A stretch of DNA of 64,000 nucleotides from Metridium senile (GCA_949775045.1 OX459100.1:18289268-18353267), one strand, 5' to 3'; shown: positions 33,921 through 45,212, counted from the stretch's first letter. Numbers and translations are program-made. The notes: generated by a model not told the origin, from the letters alone.

Positions 33921-35160
33921 ACCTCTCTCTAAGATCTACTGAAAGTTATGTTTGTTAGTGAATTGATGAATTAATGTCTGTAATATAGAAGGTTATATCA
34001 TGTTCACGATCATTACTAAAACACAACTGGTGTATGTTTCATTGACCTTCGACGTTTATAGATACGTAAAGATATTGAAACCATGCTGTATGTGAATGGA
34101 AACGATATGAGACTGTTTGTGCGTTCGCTTGTTTGTTTATATTTGTTTGTTTCCTTATTTTTTGTTTTGTTTATGAATGTTTGTGTATTTGTTTGTGTTT
34201 GTTTATCAATTTATCTGTTTGTTGATTTTTGTTTGTTTGTTTATGTTGATATGTTTATTTCTCAGTTTGATGATTTTTGTTTGTTTGTTTATGTTTGTGT
34301 GTTTACTTATTTGTTTGTTTATTTTTCTTTGTCTAGATGTACTTTTGTCGGTGTATTGTTTTTTTTGTTTTGTTTTGTTTGTAATTTATTTGACTGTGCA
34401 CTTCGTTTATTTGTTTGTCAGACATGGTGTGAATGTTTGTGGAGAAAAGTGAAGAAAAAGAATGAAGGAAAAATAGAAAAACAGGATAAATAAAACACAA
34501 GAGAATAAATGAATAGATGAATGAACATATTATTATATTTATGAAGTAGGTAATGCATTATTAATTAATCCATAAATACATATTCAGTAAATCAATAGTT
34601 TCCCTCGTAGCCGTTTTTAGTGTTGGGCTTCCTGTGTTCCTTCCCACCTGGTGGGGAGGGACACAGGAAGCAATGGGAAGGGACACAGGAAGCCCGACAC
34701 TAAAGACGGCTGCGAGGGAGAGTATTAAATCTGCACTCAAATAGACTAATAATTGAGAGAACAAGCAAACAACTAGTGGATAATGAACAATTTTACGAAA
34801 TAAATCCAATGAATGGACAAACTACCGTACGTATCAACAAACGAACAAGAAAACGAACAAATTGATAAAACGTATAACTGACACTATAAATGAAAAGATG
34901 AATGAATAAATAAAAAAGACAGTGAAAAAAGAAGGAAGGAGTGGAGGTTAGAATGATTGTATTGATAAATAAATAAGTGAATAGATGAACCAACGAATGA
35001 TCGATTAAATGAATGAATGATGGAATGAATAGATGAATAAAACATTAATAAACAAATTAAAGAATGGACGAAACAATGAATGAATGAATGGATGGAGGTA
35101 TTGGTGAAGGATTTAGATAGAGAAGCTATGAGTGATCAATGAAATAATTATTTCAAATTA
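33921..35160. repeat. Spacer repeat unit D, 5' part
   Basis: A partial unit with the (TTTG)n tract, hairpin and (ATGA)n tract. It is interrupted at about 35160 by a composite insertion and resumes after 38011. It lacks the distal ~2.8 kb found in units A, B, C and F. Confidence 0.8.
34601..34719. mobile_element. Hairpin MITE, unit D copy
   Basis: The TCCCTCGTAG...CTGCGAGGGA hairpin, with one of the better-preserved stems (TTCCTGTGT/ACACAGGAA). Confidence 0.8.
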
Positions 35161-35679
35161 TAACATAGATACATTCTAACACGCGCTATGATTGGTTAAA
35201 AAACCGTGGTTTATCAGAGTATAAACCACGCTTCTCTGTGGTCAGTGACTTTGCAAGAAAACTTACCGAAGTTCGAGAGAGAAAAGCAAATAAAGACGAG
35301 ACGTTTTTGAGACGAAAACATCGATTTAATTCATGACTTTGCTATTATATTCTTACACAAATAATGATTTAAAGTAAATATGATTTCTAGATAATTCAGA
35401 AACTCACATGAACTTCAAATATAATAGACAAAAATATCTAACCTTTTCGGGATTCGCTTTCAAATGTTCAGGTTATGATTGACAAATTAAAAATGTTCAT
35501 TTTTCAAGTTAGAACGGCAAATCAAAAAACAGTTCATAGAAAATACATTTTCGAGTTGTTTATTTTTGATAAATGTCCTTTTGTGGCTAAATTGTTTTCT
35601 TTTTGTCATAAAATAACTTCATATTAATCCTACCGTAAATCTTCGCTAGTTGTAGCGGCCTCGTGGTTGCCTCATTTCT

Positions 35680-37450
35680 TACATACATACATTGACTTTA
35701 TTTAAACACGATATGTATTAAAGCTTACGCTTATGGGGTCGTGCATTTACATCAAAATTTTACATTAATTACATACATTAATTACATTTTTAAATCAATA
35801 TAAGAACTAAATGAATAATCTAAAATCTAAAAAATCTAAAATCCTATGTGTTTAAGAAAAAAAAAAATATAAAACTCTAAATATAAATATGTGAATATAC
35901 AAATCTAAAAAATTAAGTATGAAATATTTAAAAATACTTGTAATCCTTGTTACTAAAATCAATTGTAGATGCTGATGTTACTTTAAAATGAAAATCCCTA
36001 AACTCATTGATCTTGCTTAACCTTGTGTCTAAAGTCCTAAGATTAGCATAAGCAATATCGGGGTTCTTGGATGTTATTGTGTTCCAAAGAACCGCCCCTC
36101 TATAACTGATAGATTGCTCTAAATAACGAGTTGAAATCCTCGGTACTACAAGATTATGTGATCCTCTTAGCAAATATTTCGACTTTCTTTTGTTGGTTAT
36201 GTTGTCACACAGTTGATTCGGTAATAAATTATTGTAAGCGCTGTGAATTAATTTAAAAAGTTTAGTCTTGTAAGTATAAGTCAAAGAGTGCCATTTTGCT
36301 TTCTTTAGAGATTCTTCGTGGGATATGTCCTTTAAGTTGTATACCAGTTTTGCTGCTCTGCTGTGAAGCTTTTCAATTGATCCAAATAACTCAGAGTTAA
36401 TGCAGTTAGCCCATATCACCAGACCATAAATGACGGATGGCAAAATCACACTAAAGTAAAACTTTTCCAATACGCCCCTAGGTAAAAATCTCGATTTTCT
36501 CAACAAGTTAAGTTTATTTGCAAAACTCTTTTTTACCTCTATCAAATGTGGTGTCCATGTTAACTTGTCGTCCACGGTTATTCCTAACAAACGTGATTTA
36601 TTGACCCATTGAATAATGGAATCCCCAATCGTAACTGACGCAATGGGACCAATAATGCTAGACTTGGATATTAGCATAGCCTCGCATTTTTTAGGATGTG
36701 GTGTAAGCCTGTTGTCGAGGCACCAGTTATAAAGTTCTGTCAGTGCCCTATTCAACTGTGATACCGCTTCGTCCCTGTTGTCTCCTATGCAGTATATTGT
36801 AGTATCGTCCGCATACATAAAGGTTTCACCTGAAGTCACAGAGGATGGCAAATCATTAGTAAAAAGTGTGAATAAAGTCGGTCCCAAGACCGAGCCCTGC
36901 GGAATGCCGACTTGAACTGGCAGAATATCCGACTCAGCGCCGTTGACAACCACGTATTGATGCCTGTTGTTGAGATAACTGTTTAGCCAATTAAGTAGGG
37001 ATTCAGAAATTCCAAAATTCCTCTTTAACTTTGTGATCAGAAGTGAATGTTGTACGCAATCAAACGCTTTTTTAAAGTCTATGAATGCAACTGCAATGGC
37101 TTTTCCTGTATCAACCTCTTTTCTCCATAGTTCTGTCAGGTGTATTAGTAATAACTCGGTAGAGTACCCCTTGCGATATGCCCACTGTCTGTCCGAAGCG
37201 AGGTCATTTGTGATGAAAACATGTTCAACTATAGTATCGTTTACCATCGATTCAAGGATCTTGCTTGGTATACTGAGTAGTGACACTGGTCTGTAATTAG
37301 CTATTTCTGTCTCGTCATCTCCCTTGTGTATCGGCGTAATCCTTGCTAATTTCCACTGCGAAAATACAGCTTCATGATCTATACTGTGCTGATACAGATA
37401 TGTTAAGGATGATTTCTTGTCATTTTGATAGTAAAAAAAAAACAACAGAG
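35680..37450 (-). mobile_element. 5'-truncated non-LTR retrotransposon (LINE)
   Basis: The 3' end (low coordinates) shows an AATAAAGTCAATGTATGTATG-like tail, a typical short-repeat LINE terminus. The 5' end is lost near an A-run at 37433-37442, so the endonuclease domain is missing. Confidence 0.75.
35928..37445 (-). CDS. LINE reverse transcriptase, 5'-truncated ORF
   Basis: An uninterrupted frame of 505 codons with a full RT core: fingers motif TPIHKGD...NYRPVSL (about residues 36-56), motif A FIDFKKAFD (about 122-130), motif B GIPQGSVLGP (about 183-192), motif C FMYADDTT with the catalytic Asp pair (about 212-219), and the downstream PKKCEAMLIS thumb-proximal motif. The C-terminal region has the YRGAVLWN-type signature of Jockey/CR1-group elements. 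The apurinic endonuclease domain is missing, and the first residues (poly-F/Y) read through an A-run, so the native start is lost. In an intact element it would copy its RNA at a nicked target. This copy cannot be autonomous. Confidence 0.88.
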   Translation of the reverse strand: MFFFYYQNDKKSSLTYLYQHSIDHEAVFSQWKLARITPIHKGDDETEIANYRPVSLLSIPSKILESMVNDTIVEHVFITNDLASDRQWAYRKGYSTELLLIHLTELWRKEVDTGKAIAVAFIDFKKAFDCVQHSLLITKLKRNFGISESLLNWLNSYLNNRHQYVVVNGAESDILPVQVGIPQGSVLGPTLFTLFTNDLPSSVTSGETFMYADDTTIYCIGDNRDEAVSQLNRALTELYNWCLDNRLTPHPKKCEAMLISKSSIIGPIASVTIGDSIIQWVNKSRLLGITVDDKLTWTPHLIEVKKSFANKLNLLRKSRFLPRGVLEKFYFSVILPSVIYGLVIWANCINSELFGSIEKLHSRAAKLVYNLKDISHEESLKKAKWHSLTYTYKTKLFKLIHSAYNNLLPNQLCDNITNKRKSKYLLRGSHNLVVPRISTRYLEQSISYRGAVLWNTITSKNPDIAYANLRTLDTRLSKINEFRDFHFKVTSASTIDFSNKDYKYF

Positions 37451-37823
37451 TAGCTATTGAGAGTAGCTTTGTAGCTATTCCTTAGTAGAGGAGCAGGTTC
37501 TTGAGTTTAACTGTGAGAGTTTGTCTTCGTTACCCTGTTTTCTAACTCCATTTTGTGTTGTTTTTTTTCCACGGTAAATTTGTCGATCTTTCGATGGCTG
37601 TTTTGTTTCTCTTGACGCTGTTTTTTCGCTTCTCTTCTCTCAACGGATGAAGCTTTGGCTTTTGTAAACAAGATTGATTCCTTTAACAGTTTAAATATTT
37701 AGGTTTTAAGCTTTAGAACGGATTTAAATCTAAAACTGACAGAGATTTCAAAGATTGTAAAATGTTCAGCTTTCCGTCCTTGGCATTGAAAAAAGCTACT
37801 TGAATGTTAGCTGTCACATTTTT

Positions 37824-38011
37824 GACCAATATAACTAAGGCTCAGCCGTGGTTTATACTCTGATAACTGCACGATGGACAGTTGAAAACACTCGAAAATG
37901 ATCAAAAAGCACTCGCTTTCAGCTCGTGCTTTTTGACATTTTCTCGTGTTTTCAACTGTCCATCGTGCAGTTATCAGAGTATAAACCACAGCTGAGCCTT
38001 AGTTATTTGGT
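37824..38011. mobile_element. 188-bp near-perfect hairpin
   Basis: ACCAA...TTGGT ends, then ATAACTAAGGCTCAGC matched by GCTGAGCCTTAGTTAT. The stem continues through TATACTCTGATAACTGCACG to a small loop around the CTCGCTTTCAGCTCG stretch. This is a strong cruciform or MITE candidate that closes the composite insertion. Confidence 0.8.
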
Positions 38012-39116
38012 AATTAATTAATGATGGAAGATTGAATAGTTGATTGAATATATCAACACAATATAAGAGTGAATTAATCAATGAATGGGTCTGTGAGTGT
38101 GAATTAAATGTATGCAAACGAATGAGTAAAAAGGAATAAAAGAAATTCAAAAGAATAACATGAAAGAAAGAAAAGAAAAGAAGAGAAGTGAAGTTTGTAA
38201 AATTGGATGTAGAGATGGATAATTTGATTGGCAGTGGATTGAAAGATTGGTGATGACATTCTTTGAAGGATAGATGGATGAATAGACGAACAAAAGAAAG
38301 TTGGATAATTTGATGGATGAGTGGATGGGAGGATAAATTGATGGATGAGTTGATCAATTAATATACATGAGATAACTAAATCATGGTTTACAATATAGCT
38401 TTATTCTTGTCATCTCTCTTTCATTATAAAACCAGCTAACGGTTTTAAAGCCACTAATCAATGTTATTATCTATTTCATTACCATAAACCATTGGTTGTT
38501 TTATTTACAGATTACGATGGAGCTAACACTAATAGAGCACCCAGTAAAGACCAGAAACAACGATCAAGTAAGAATGCCAATGATCAAGTATTGATTGTTT
38601 ACTTGAAGAAACTGTTCAAAAATCAGTCATGCTAGGAATCTATCATTTTTATAATACATTGTTATTACTAATAAGCCTTATTTATTAACGAGTGCGTTGA
38701 TTTGTTGATTTATGTTAAGTATACACATATTTTGATACATGATATATAGTGTGAGATTGAAAATCAATGACAGGATTCCGTGACATGTTATTCACTCATT
38801 CATTTGTTCGTCCAGCTCTTTGTTTATTCCTGTTTTCATTCATTCACTTCTTCATTCACATTTATTCAGGTTGTTATTCGTCCATTCATTCATTTTTTTT
38901 ATGTTTTTCACATTAAGTAATTTAATTTGTTAGACATAAACATAAACATCTATTTAGTACCATAATTTGCAATACAGTTTTTAAATTAATATTATGAAAA
39001 AAGAAGAAGTGAAAGTGTGTTTTGCAGGATAAGTAACAACTGAATTATTTGGTACAAGCTATCTATAATAACACTAGGTTAACTTAAATTGATAGCTGAT
39101 TATGAATTTAAAAATA

Positions 39117-39369
39117 CACCTATTTCAAAAAACGTCCATCTGGAATGGTTGATCTGTGACCGATAGGAATTGTGGGAGCTCGTTAAACTGCAAATACACT
39201 ATTATAATCACGCACGAATATTAATGTTTACTTCTGAAATACTGTTATCCATAATTCAGCACCATTCAAGTGTGATTAAAACAATGTATTTGGAATTTAA
39301 TGAGCTCCCATAATTCCTATCGGTCTCAGATCAACCATTCCAGATGGACTACGTTAATTGAAATAGGTG
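39117..39369. mobile_element. TA-flanked MITE
   Basis: A 253-bp element with TIRs of ~65 bp starting CACCTATTTCAA and continuing through TCCATCTGGAATGGTTGATC and GACCGATAGGAATT. It is flanked by TA (39115-39116, 39370-39371) and is absent from the equivalent TRIM-c flank. TA duplication suggests Tc1/mariner-type mobilisation. Confidence 0.8.
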
Positions 39370-39478
39370 TATAAGTTTGTCAGTCAATGAAAAAAGTGAA
39401 GAAGAAGAAAAGAAAAAAATCAATTACACATTAGAAAAGTGTAAGTTGACATGACTATAAATATCATATATACTGGAT

Positions 39479-39610
39479 ATTACATGGGCGCGCGGAGATA
39501 CAATTTTTCTTCCGAGTGTTGAATTAATCTTTCACAAGTGAGCACAGCAAACGAGTGAGAGATTTTCAGCATGAGAAGATAAAATTTGTATCTCAAAGCG
39601 ACCGTGTAAT
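39479..39610. mobile_element. Small hairpin MITE
   Basis: ATTACATGGGCGCGCGGAGA and ATACAATTTTTCTTC at the left are matched in inverse by ATAAAATTTGTATCTC and CGACCGTGTAAT at the right. The interior has ACTCGTTTGC-type inverted pieces. The stem is moderately diverged. Confidence 0.65.
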
Positions 39611-40009
39611 GTTCTGTTTATTATATATAATTATCAATGAAAACTTTTTTTGACACAAGAAGTTTTTTATAGCTGTGTAATCATAGTGATGATATCTTCG
39701 CATGTGAAAATAACATGTTAGTTTTGAAACAGAAATATGGGTGTTTCATTGACAATTATAATTTATAATAAAAACTTATAGTTGTAATAAACAAAGTGAA
39801 CAGATATAACATCATATGAACATGGATCAAAATGACTAGATAATTATATAATTGATAATACAGTAATACAGTGTTAGTGCAGTTATAGATTTTTTCGACA
39901 TTGATTTATTTATTCAGTCATTATTTATTTTCTTACATTTGATCATTGATTGATTGTATTAGAGTTGATCTGATATTTTATTCATTTTATCTAAATCATT
40001 AGTCACTAT

Positions 40010-42160
40010 TTAGCATTGAGGGGTTTGAAAAAAAACAACACCCCCTCCATTTATAGTACAGATCACTTGACCATTATTCAATACTACTATGTATTGGGGA
40101 TTATTGGTTAGTTGACTTGACTGACCTACATAACGACCATCCAATGTATACTTATGAATCAAACGAGATTTTTTATCACACACCAGTAGATTATGATCTT
40201 TGTCAATATCTAAACCATAAGGCTCTTGTAACTGACCATCAGTATAGTCCTTGCCACCAATGGTGGTTACTGTAGTGGGTGACTGATTGTCTTTCATCTC
40301 AATCACATGAACCATTGAGTTGCTGTCTGGATCACTGACGTAGAACAGTCCATTGTGTGTAACTGTACTATGTGGCTTTGGTACACTAAACTGATACTTA
40401 TAGTCACCATCCTTTGTAAACACTTGGACACGACTGTTATTATAGTCACATACAATGATGTTTGAATCATCATCAACGTGTACTCCAAAGGGGTTATTAA
40501 ATTGACCATTGTCATTGCCCTTACAACCAAATGTTCTTACCATTTTTCCTGTTGTAGTGTTTACTATGGATATTACATTATTATTTTTATATGCGATAAC
40601 TAGATGTGTTTCATTAAGAAATGCTAGACCCTGTGAATACCCATGTCCAATGTTTTTACTACCAAATTTCGGTAACAAATCTCCCTCCATGTTGAACACT
40701 CTAACACACTGTGACATCCAATGTGCTACAGCAATCCTACTGTTTGTTTTATTGACTGCAATGCCTGTAAAGGTCTTAGATCCTGTATTCAAAGCGTCTT
40801 TCAGTTTAGAATATCCAGTCATTACCTTCATTTGTTGTGGCTTAACAAGCATGACTAATGGACTATTGGATACAGGATTGCCTTGTACTTGAATATCTGC
40901 TGTCAACTGACCAGGAACACGTGGTATAAAGTCCACTGTAATCTCACTATTATCAGTCATCTGTATTTCTTCTACTTCCATATCTTCTTCTGGAGTAAAC
41001 TGTATGGTCACATTCTCCAGAGTTTCGTCCGTGACTTCTCCTTCTGATGTTTTGAGTTGTACTGTCAGCCTTGCTTTCTTCGTAGCCTCAATGTCAGAAG
41101 ACTTAACTTTGATTGAGCTCATATTTGGGTCAGCCTTTTTAAATGATCGTACTATTCCTAAGCCAGTTTTCACTTGTTCACAAAGTTCTTTATTATGGTC
41201 AAATATAATACTTATGGTATCTTCTGTAAAAGAATCATAGATGAATTGTTTAGAGCCGTGTATTTCTTGGTTGTCAACCAAATCACTTGCTGTTACTATC
41301 TCAACAAGTTTGCCTATATTCTCTTGTGCTTCTGTAGTATGACGAAATATGCGCAAATTCCTGTCAGCTTTCGTTATGCTTTTCTGGATCTCATTAACAA
41401 GTTGTTGTTGGTTGTCTAGAAGTGCTTTGATTACCTTTTGGGTCAGTTTCTTGACTTGTTCTATAGCTTTTTCTCCAGCGTGTTTGATAAGGAGAGCAAT
41501 TTCTTGTTGTTGTTTCTTTTCCTTTTCGTCAGTACTCATTTTGTTGATTTCTTCAAGGGTTTTAGACATCAAATCTTTTTCAATGGCGATGAACTCCTGC
41601 AGTGATGTTGTCTTGTGGTTGTGATGATGGTCTTTCAAGCAGAGCAGACAGATAAGCATATCACAGTGTTGACAGTACAAATCCACGTCTTGATTGCCGT
41701 GAGTTTTACAAGGACTTTCTTTTTTCAACATTATCTCGATGTCTTCCTTCTTCAAGTCAGACAATGAAATGACTTGGTGATCTTTGGTGAATTTTGAGTG
41801 ACAACCAAGACATTCTTCGCATAATGATTGATCACAGGCGACACAATGGCACATTGCTTGCGAATGACTCGCGGAAATTGAACAAATCCTTTGGTTTTCG
41901 ATAAACGATAGGACTTGCAAGATTCTGGAGTGTACTGGACTGATCTGTAGGTCTTCGACGTCGTTTAGGTCTTGTAGCAGGGTTTGTGAGGTACATTGAG
42001 GACACTTGAAGATGTTGACTTGTTCATTGAGTTGTGCATGGCTCTTGATACAAGACTTACAAAACGCATGAAAACATTGTAACAACTTGGGTTCAATCAG
42101 TGTCTCGTTACACAACGAACATTGGACTTGGTGTTTGAGATTTGCTAGAAATGACTCCAT
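40010..42160 (-). CDS. TRIM-NHL protein (TRIM71-like architecture), TRIM-b
   Basis: 716 codons, single exon. The layout is RING (C14-C56, all eight ligands present), two B-boxes, coiled coil, filamin domain and NHL propeller, as in the other three paralogues. It likely encodes a cytoplasmic E3 ubiquitin ligase whose propeller selects an RNA or protein target. Specific features are HAFCKSC in the RING and a CHCVACDQSLCEEC B-box 1. B-box 2 and the early coiled coil (LICLLCL, EFIAIEKDL, MSTDEK) match TRIM-d, while the post-coil and NHL regions (VDNQEI, FDHNKELCEQV, SQCVRVF) match TRIM-c. The upstream leader contains a frame-breaking change giving a stop, so translation must begin at MESF. It ends in FFQTPQC, unlike the other genes. 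Confidence 0.93.
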   Translation of the reverse strand: MESFLANLKHQVQCSLCNETLIEPKLLQCFHAFCKSCIKSHAQLNEQVNIFKCPQCTSQTLLQDLNDVEDLQISPVHSRILQVLSFIENQRICSISASHSQAMCHCVACDQSLCEECLGCHSKFTKDHQVISLSDLKKEDIEIMLKKESPCKTHGNQDVDLYCQHCDMLICLLCLKDHHHNHKTTSLQEFIAIEKDLMSKTLEEINKMSTDEKEKKQQQEIALLIKHAGEKAIEQVKKLTQKVIKALLDNQQQLVNEIQKSITKADRNLRIFRHTTEAQENIGKLVEIVTASDLVDNQEIHGSKQFIYDSFTEDTISIIFDHNKELCEQVKTGLGIVRSFKKADPNMSSIKVKSSDIEATKKARLTVQLKTSEGEVTDETLENVTIQFTPEEDMEVEEIQMTDNSEITVDFIPRVPGQLTADIQVQGNPVSNSPLVMLVKPQQMKVMTGYSKLKDALNTGSKTFTGIAVNKTNSRIAVAHWMSQCVRVFNMEGDLLPKFGSKNIGHGYSQGLAFLNETHLVIAYKNNNVISIVNTTTGKMVRTFGCKGNDNGQFNNPFGVHVDDDSNIIVCDYNNSRVQVFTKDGDYKYQFSVPKPHSTVTHNGLFYVSDPDSNSMVHVIEMKDNQSPTTVTTIGGKDYTDGQLQEPYGLDIDKDHNLLVCDKKSRLIHKYTLDGRYVGQSSQLTNNPQYIVVLNNGQVICTINGGGVVFFQTPQC

Positions 42161-42569
42161 TTTACGCTTGTTTTCTTGTATTAGGAAATAGCGATCGTTA
42201 GTTCGAAAGGTAGTCGGTGTGCAGTTTCTGGGAAGTCCCGGATGATTGCACTATCGATTGGTTCCCAGAACTGACTCTTTGTAAATGTACGATTGCGTGA
42301 CTACAAACAACATGTATGATAATTACGTGACGTCTTTTTAACACAATGTCTCATTCTCGACTAATACGTTTATTGAGACAAATATGACTATTTTTAAAAA
42401 ATGAATTCATAAAGTACTTACAGACGGAGAATTTAACGTAAATTAAAGAACTAATGTTCTGCTTTTTAGTAAAAATAGTAACTTAATTCCTTGTACATTA
42501 GTTAGCTAAATCGATTTCACTTCATAGACAGTATATATACATACGCAAAGGAAAATAAATCTGATCAGT
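42161..42569 (-). promoter_or_regulatory. 5' leader and putative promoter of TRIM-b
   Basis: Homologous to the leaders of TRIM-a and TRIM-c. It contains TTCCCAGAA (42262-42270, TTCN3GAA STAT type), TTACGTGACGTC (about 42324) and GACAGTATATATAC (about 42527). The leader frame seen in TRIM-a and TRIM-c is interrupted here by TAG. Confidence 0.45.
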
Positions 42570-43379
42570 TAAACTCTCGCTAAGACCTACCGAAAGCTAT
42601 CGGTGTTTGTTCGTGAATTGGTGAATTAATGTCTGTAATATAGAAGGTTGTATTTTGTTCACGATCATTACTAAAACACAACTGGTGTATGTTTCATTGA
42701 CCTTCGACGTTTATAGATACGTAAAGATATTGGAACCATGCTGTATGTGAATGGAAAGGATATGAGACTGTTTGTGTGTTCGTTTGTTTGTTTAAATATT
42801 TGTTTGTTTGTTTGCTTTTTTTGTTTTGTTGATGACTGTTTGATTATTTGTTTGTTAATGTTTGTTTATCAATTTATCTGTTTGTTGATTTTTGTTTGTT
42901 TATGTTTATATGTTTATTTCTGGGTTTAATGATTTTTGTTTGTTTGTTTATGTTTGTGTGTTTTTTGTTTGTTTGTTTAATTTTATTTTTCTAGGTGTAC
43001 TTTTGTATTGTTTTTGTTTTGTTTTGTTTGTAATTTATTTGATTGTGCGCTTCGTTTATTTGTTTGTCTGACATGGTGTGAATGTTTGTGGAGAAAAGTG
43101 AAGAATAAGAATAAAGGGAAAAAGAGAAAAACAGGATAAATGAAACATAAGTGAATAAATGAATAGATGAATGAACACATTATTGTATGGATGAATTAGG
43201 TAATGCGTTATTAATTAATCCATAAATGTATATTCATTAAATCAATAGTTTCACTTGCAGCCTTTTTTAGTTTTGGGCTACCTGTGTCCCTTCCGACTTG
43301 GTGGGGAGGGACTGGAGGAACACAGGAAGCCCGACACTAAAGACGGCTGCGGGGAGATTAAATAAATCTGCCCTCAAAT
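42570..43379. repeat. Spacer repeat unit E, left part
   Basis: A partial unit directly upstream of TRIM-b: (TTTG)n tract and a shortened, diverged hairpin MITE (43251-43355). It stops at the CTCAAAT target site of the 1.8-kb element. Confidence 0.8.
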
Positions 43380-45212
43380 CATGAGCGATAGGATACATGA
43401 AGCTCGTGAACGAAGACATTATTTGCTTCAAAACTAATATAGAACATATAAAAAGTATGAATAAATGAACTACTTACCTGTTGTTTGACCCCGGGTGTTT
43501 GACTCTATTCCTTCGAAGTCCTTCGAGTTGTATTTTAAATATGGCGGCTACAATACTGATTTAATTTTATACAGGCCTAGTCTCTCACGGACTATAAGCT
43601 TATTACGTCATACATTCGCCCCTCGAAGCTATAACTACACTGGGTAGGAAGTCTTAACTCGGCTTTCGTGCTATGCTGTAAGAACTTTGCTATGCAATCT
43701 TCCTTATAAGGCAATGTGCCATGCAATGTTCTAGGGTGGGGTAAATTTAAAAATTTGTTCTGAGTTAATGTACGTTCTAGGGTAGGGTAAGGCACAAGTT
43801 TTCAATGACCGCGGAATCATAATATTTGCAAAATTCAGTTTATTGTAGCAAGAGCCACCGCCGAGAGCTATGCATCAAAATAGTTTATGTTTTTTACATT
43901 TATATTTTCTATATTATTTTACGACCAGACGACGCAATTATAAAATGTCGAGGAGCCGTTGTTACTTTGAGAACTGTACATTTAATAGTGTCTTTTTAAC
44001 AATTTAAAAGAAAAAAGAAAAATACATGAGATGAAAAATATGTTTTTCCAGATAACGTACTACAGAATGCAAGTTCTTGTTACGAAATAATTCAATAGAG
44101 TAAGAAAGTCTTGTTTCTAATTATAAGACCTATCAGAAAAGAATGATATCTGAGGCATTAGAGTAGTTTCACATAAGCAGCTTCTTGTATGCTTATGTGT
44201 TTGTTCTATGCTAATGAGGTCGTTGACAAGAAATATAACGAATGCACGTGCATACGTTGTTACAATGTAAACACAATTAACGTCTTTCTTTCTAAAGTTG
44301 ACGGTTTTTTATATTGTAACAACGTATGCACGTGAATTCGTTATATTTCTTGTCAACGACCTCATTAGAATATAAGAAACACAATAGCATTCAAGAAGCG
44401 GTTTATGTGAAACTACTGTATTGTTTATAGTAAACACTAAACAAAGCCTGGATGAACAATCAGTGCCTCTGAGTCTCACTCTTGATTAGTTAATTGTACA
44501 AAATTTGCATTCTGTACATTCGTAGCTAGATGATGGCTATAGTTCATAACCAGAAAAACAAATATCATCATTAATCATGATTCACCTTCTCGTATTTCCC
44601 TTTACAACACATTTCTGTGCACATTTTGTAACAGCAAAAAAATAATTTTCCTATACTAGCTTCACTCGAATAAATTTCAGCATTCTTTGAGAGCATTTTA
44701 CCTAATCTTTTAGCATATTTGTTGTTAACAGAGCCGGGAATAGCAGCGGAAGTATCACACAAAAACTTTAGTCCTCCCCTGTAAAAATTACAACCCTCCC
44801 CCTCAAGAAAGTAGTTTGCTGTCAATTTATGACCATTCGGGGATAAGAGAGTCGTAATTTTTGTCTTACAAGCATGGTACGAAAGCCTAAACAATAGCCT
44901 TTTGTTATAAGAGCTGTGTGATTGGATGTATCATGGCAACCTTGATGGACTTCCTACCCAGTGTAGATATAGTTTCGACGGGCGAATGTATGACGTAATA
45001 TGCTTAAAGTCCGTGAGAGACTAGGCCTGTATAAAATTAAATTTATTGAATTCGAAGGCGCCATTTTTAAAATACAATTCGAGGACGATAAAAAAAATAA
45101 AGTCAAGCTACAGGTAAATAGTTCATTTACTCATACTTTAGTATATGTTCTATATTAGTTTTAAAGCAAATTATGTCTTCGTTCACGAACTTCATGTATC
45201 CTATCGCTCATG
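43380..45212. mobile_element. 1.8-kb DNA transposon with ~270-bp TIRs
   Basis: Begins CATGAGCGATAGGATACATG and ends with its complement. CTCAAAT (43373-43379 and 45213-45219) is duplicated at both sides, and sister units show a single CTCAAATAGACTAAT. The TIRs run to about 43654 and from about 44945, with matching GACGTAATA, GTGAGAGACTAGGCCTGTAT and ACTGGGTAGGAAGTC segments. No transposase is seen. An unsupported 107-codon frame lies at 44571-44894 (minus). A 7-bp duplication fits no single superfamily firmly; hAT- or P-like is possible. Confidence 0.82.
44161..44418. mobile_element. Nested TA-flanked MITE
   Basis: TIRs (GAGTAGTTTCACATAAGC and CAGTAGTTTCACATAAACC) flanked by TA. The inner stem is TGAGGTCGTTGACAAGAAAT through GCACGTGCATACGTTGTTAC. 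It sits inside the 43380-45212 element, so it inserted later. Confidence 0.8.

Larger units (their letters stand above)
35161..38011. mobile_element. Composite insertion in unit D
   Basis: About 2.85 kb absent from unit E at the equivalent place (around 45640). The left side contains a short palindrome (GTGGTTTATCAGAGTATAAACCAC, split by two bases) near 35208, and the right side ends in a long hairpin sharing TATCAGAGTATAAACCAC. A minus-strand LINE fragment occupies the middle. Target duplications could not be fixed. Confidence 0.6.
38012..40009. other. Unit D remainder and 3' flank of TRIM-b
   Basis: 38012-38440 continues the GAAT-rich part of unit D and matches unit E (45640-46080). 38512-38569 looks exon-like: TTATTTACAG, then a short open stretch (DYDGANTNRAPSKDQ...), then GTAAGA. 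It is too short to identify. 38690-38930 and 39880-40009 resemble 46290-46680 before TRIM-c. Two MITEs sit between. No gene is supported. Confidence 0.55.

Noticed and set aside
37974..38357. A 127-codon frame rich in S, L, H, I, F (and 45722-46010)
   Set aside because: It translates the GAAT/GATG-type short repeats of units D and E.
44571..44894. A 107-codon minus-strand frame inside the TIR element
   Set aside because: No recognisable transposase motif, and part lies next to the right TIR. Best treated as chance until a homologue is found.
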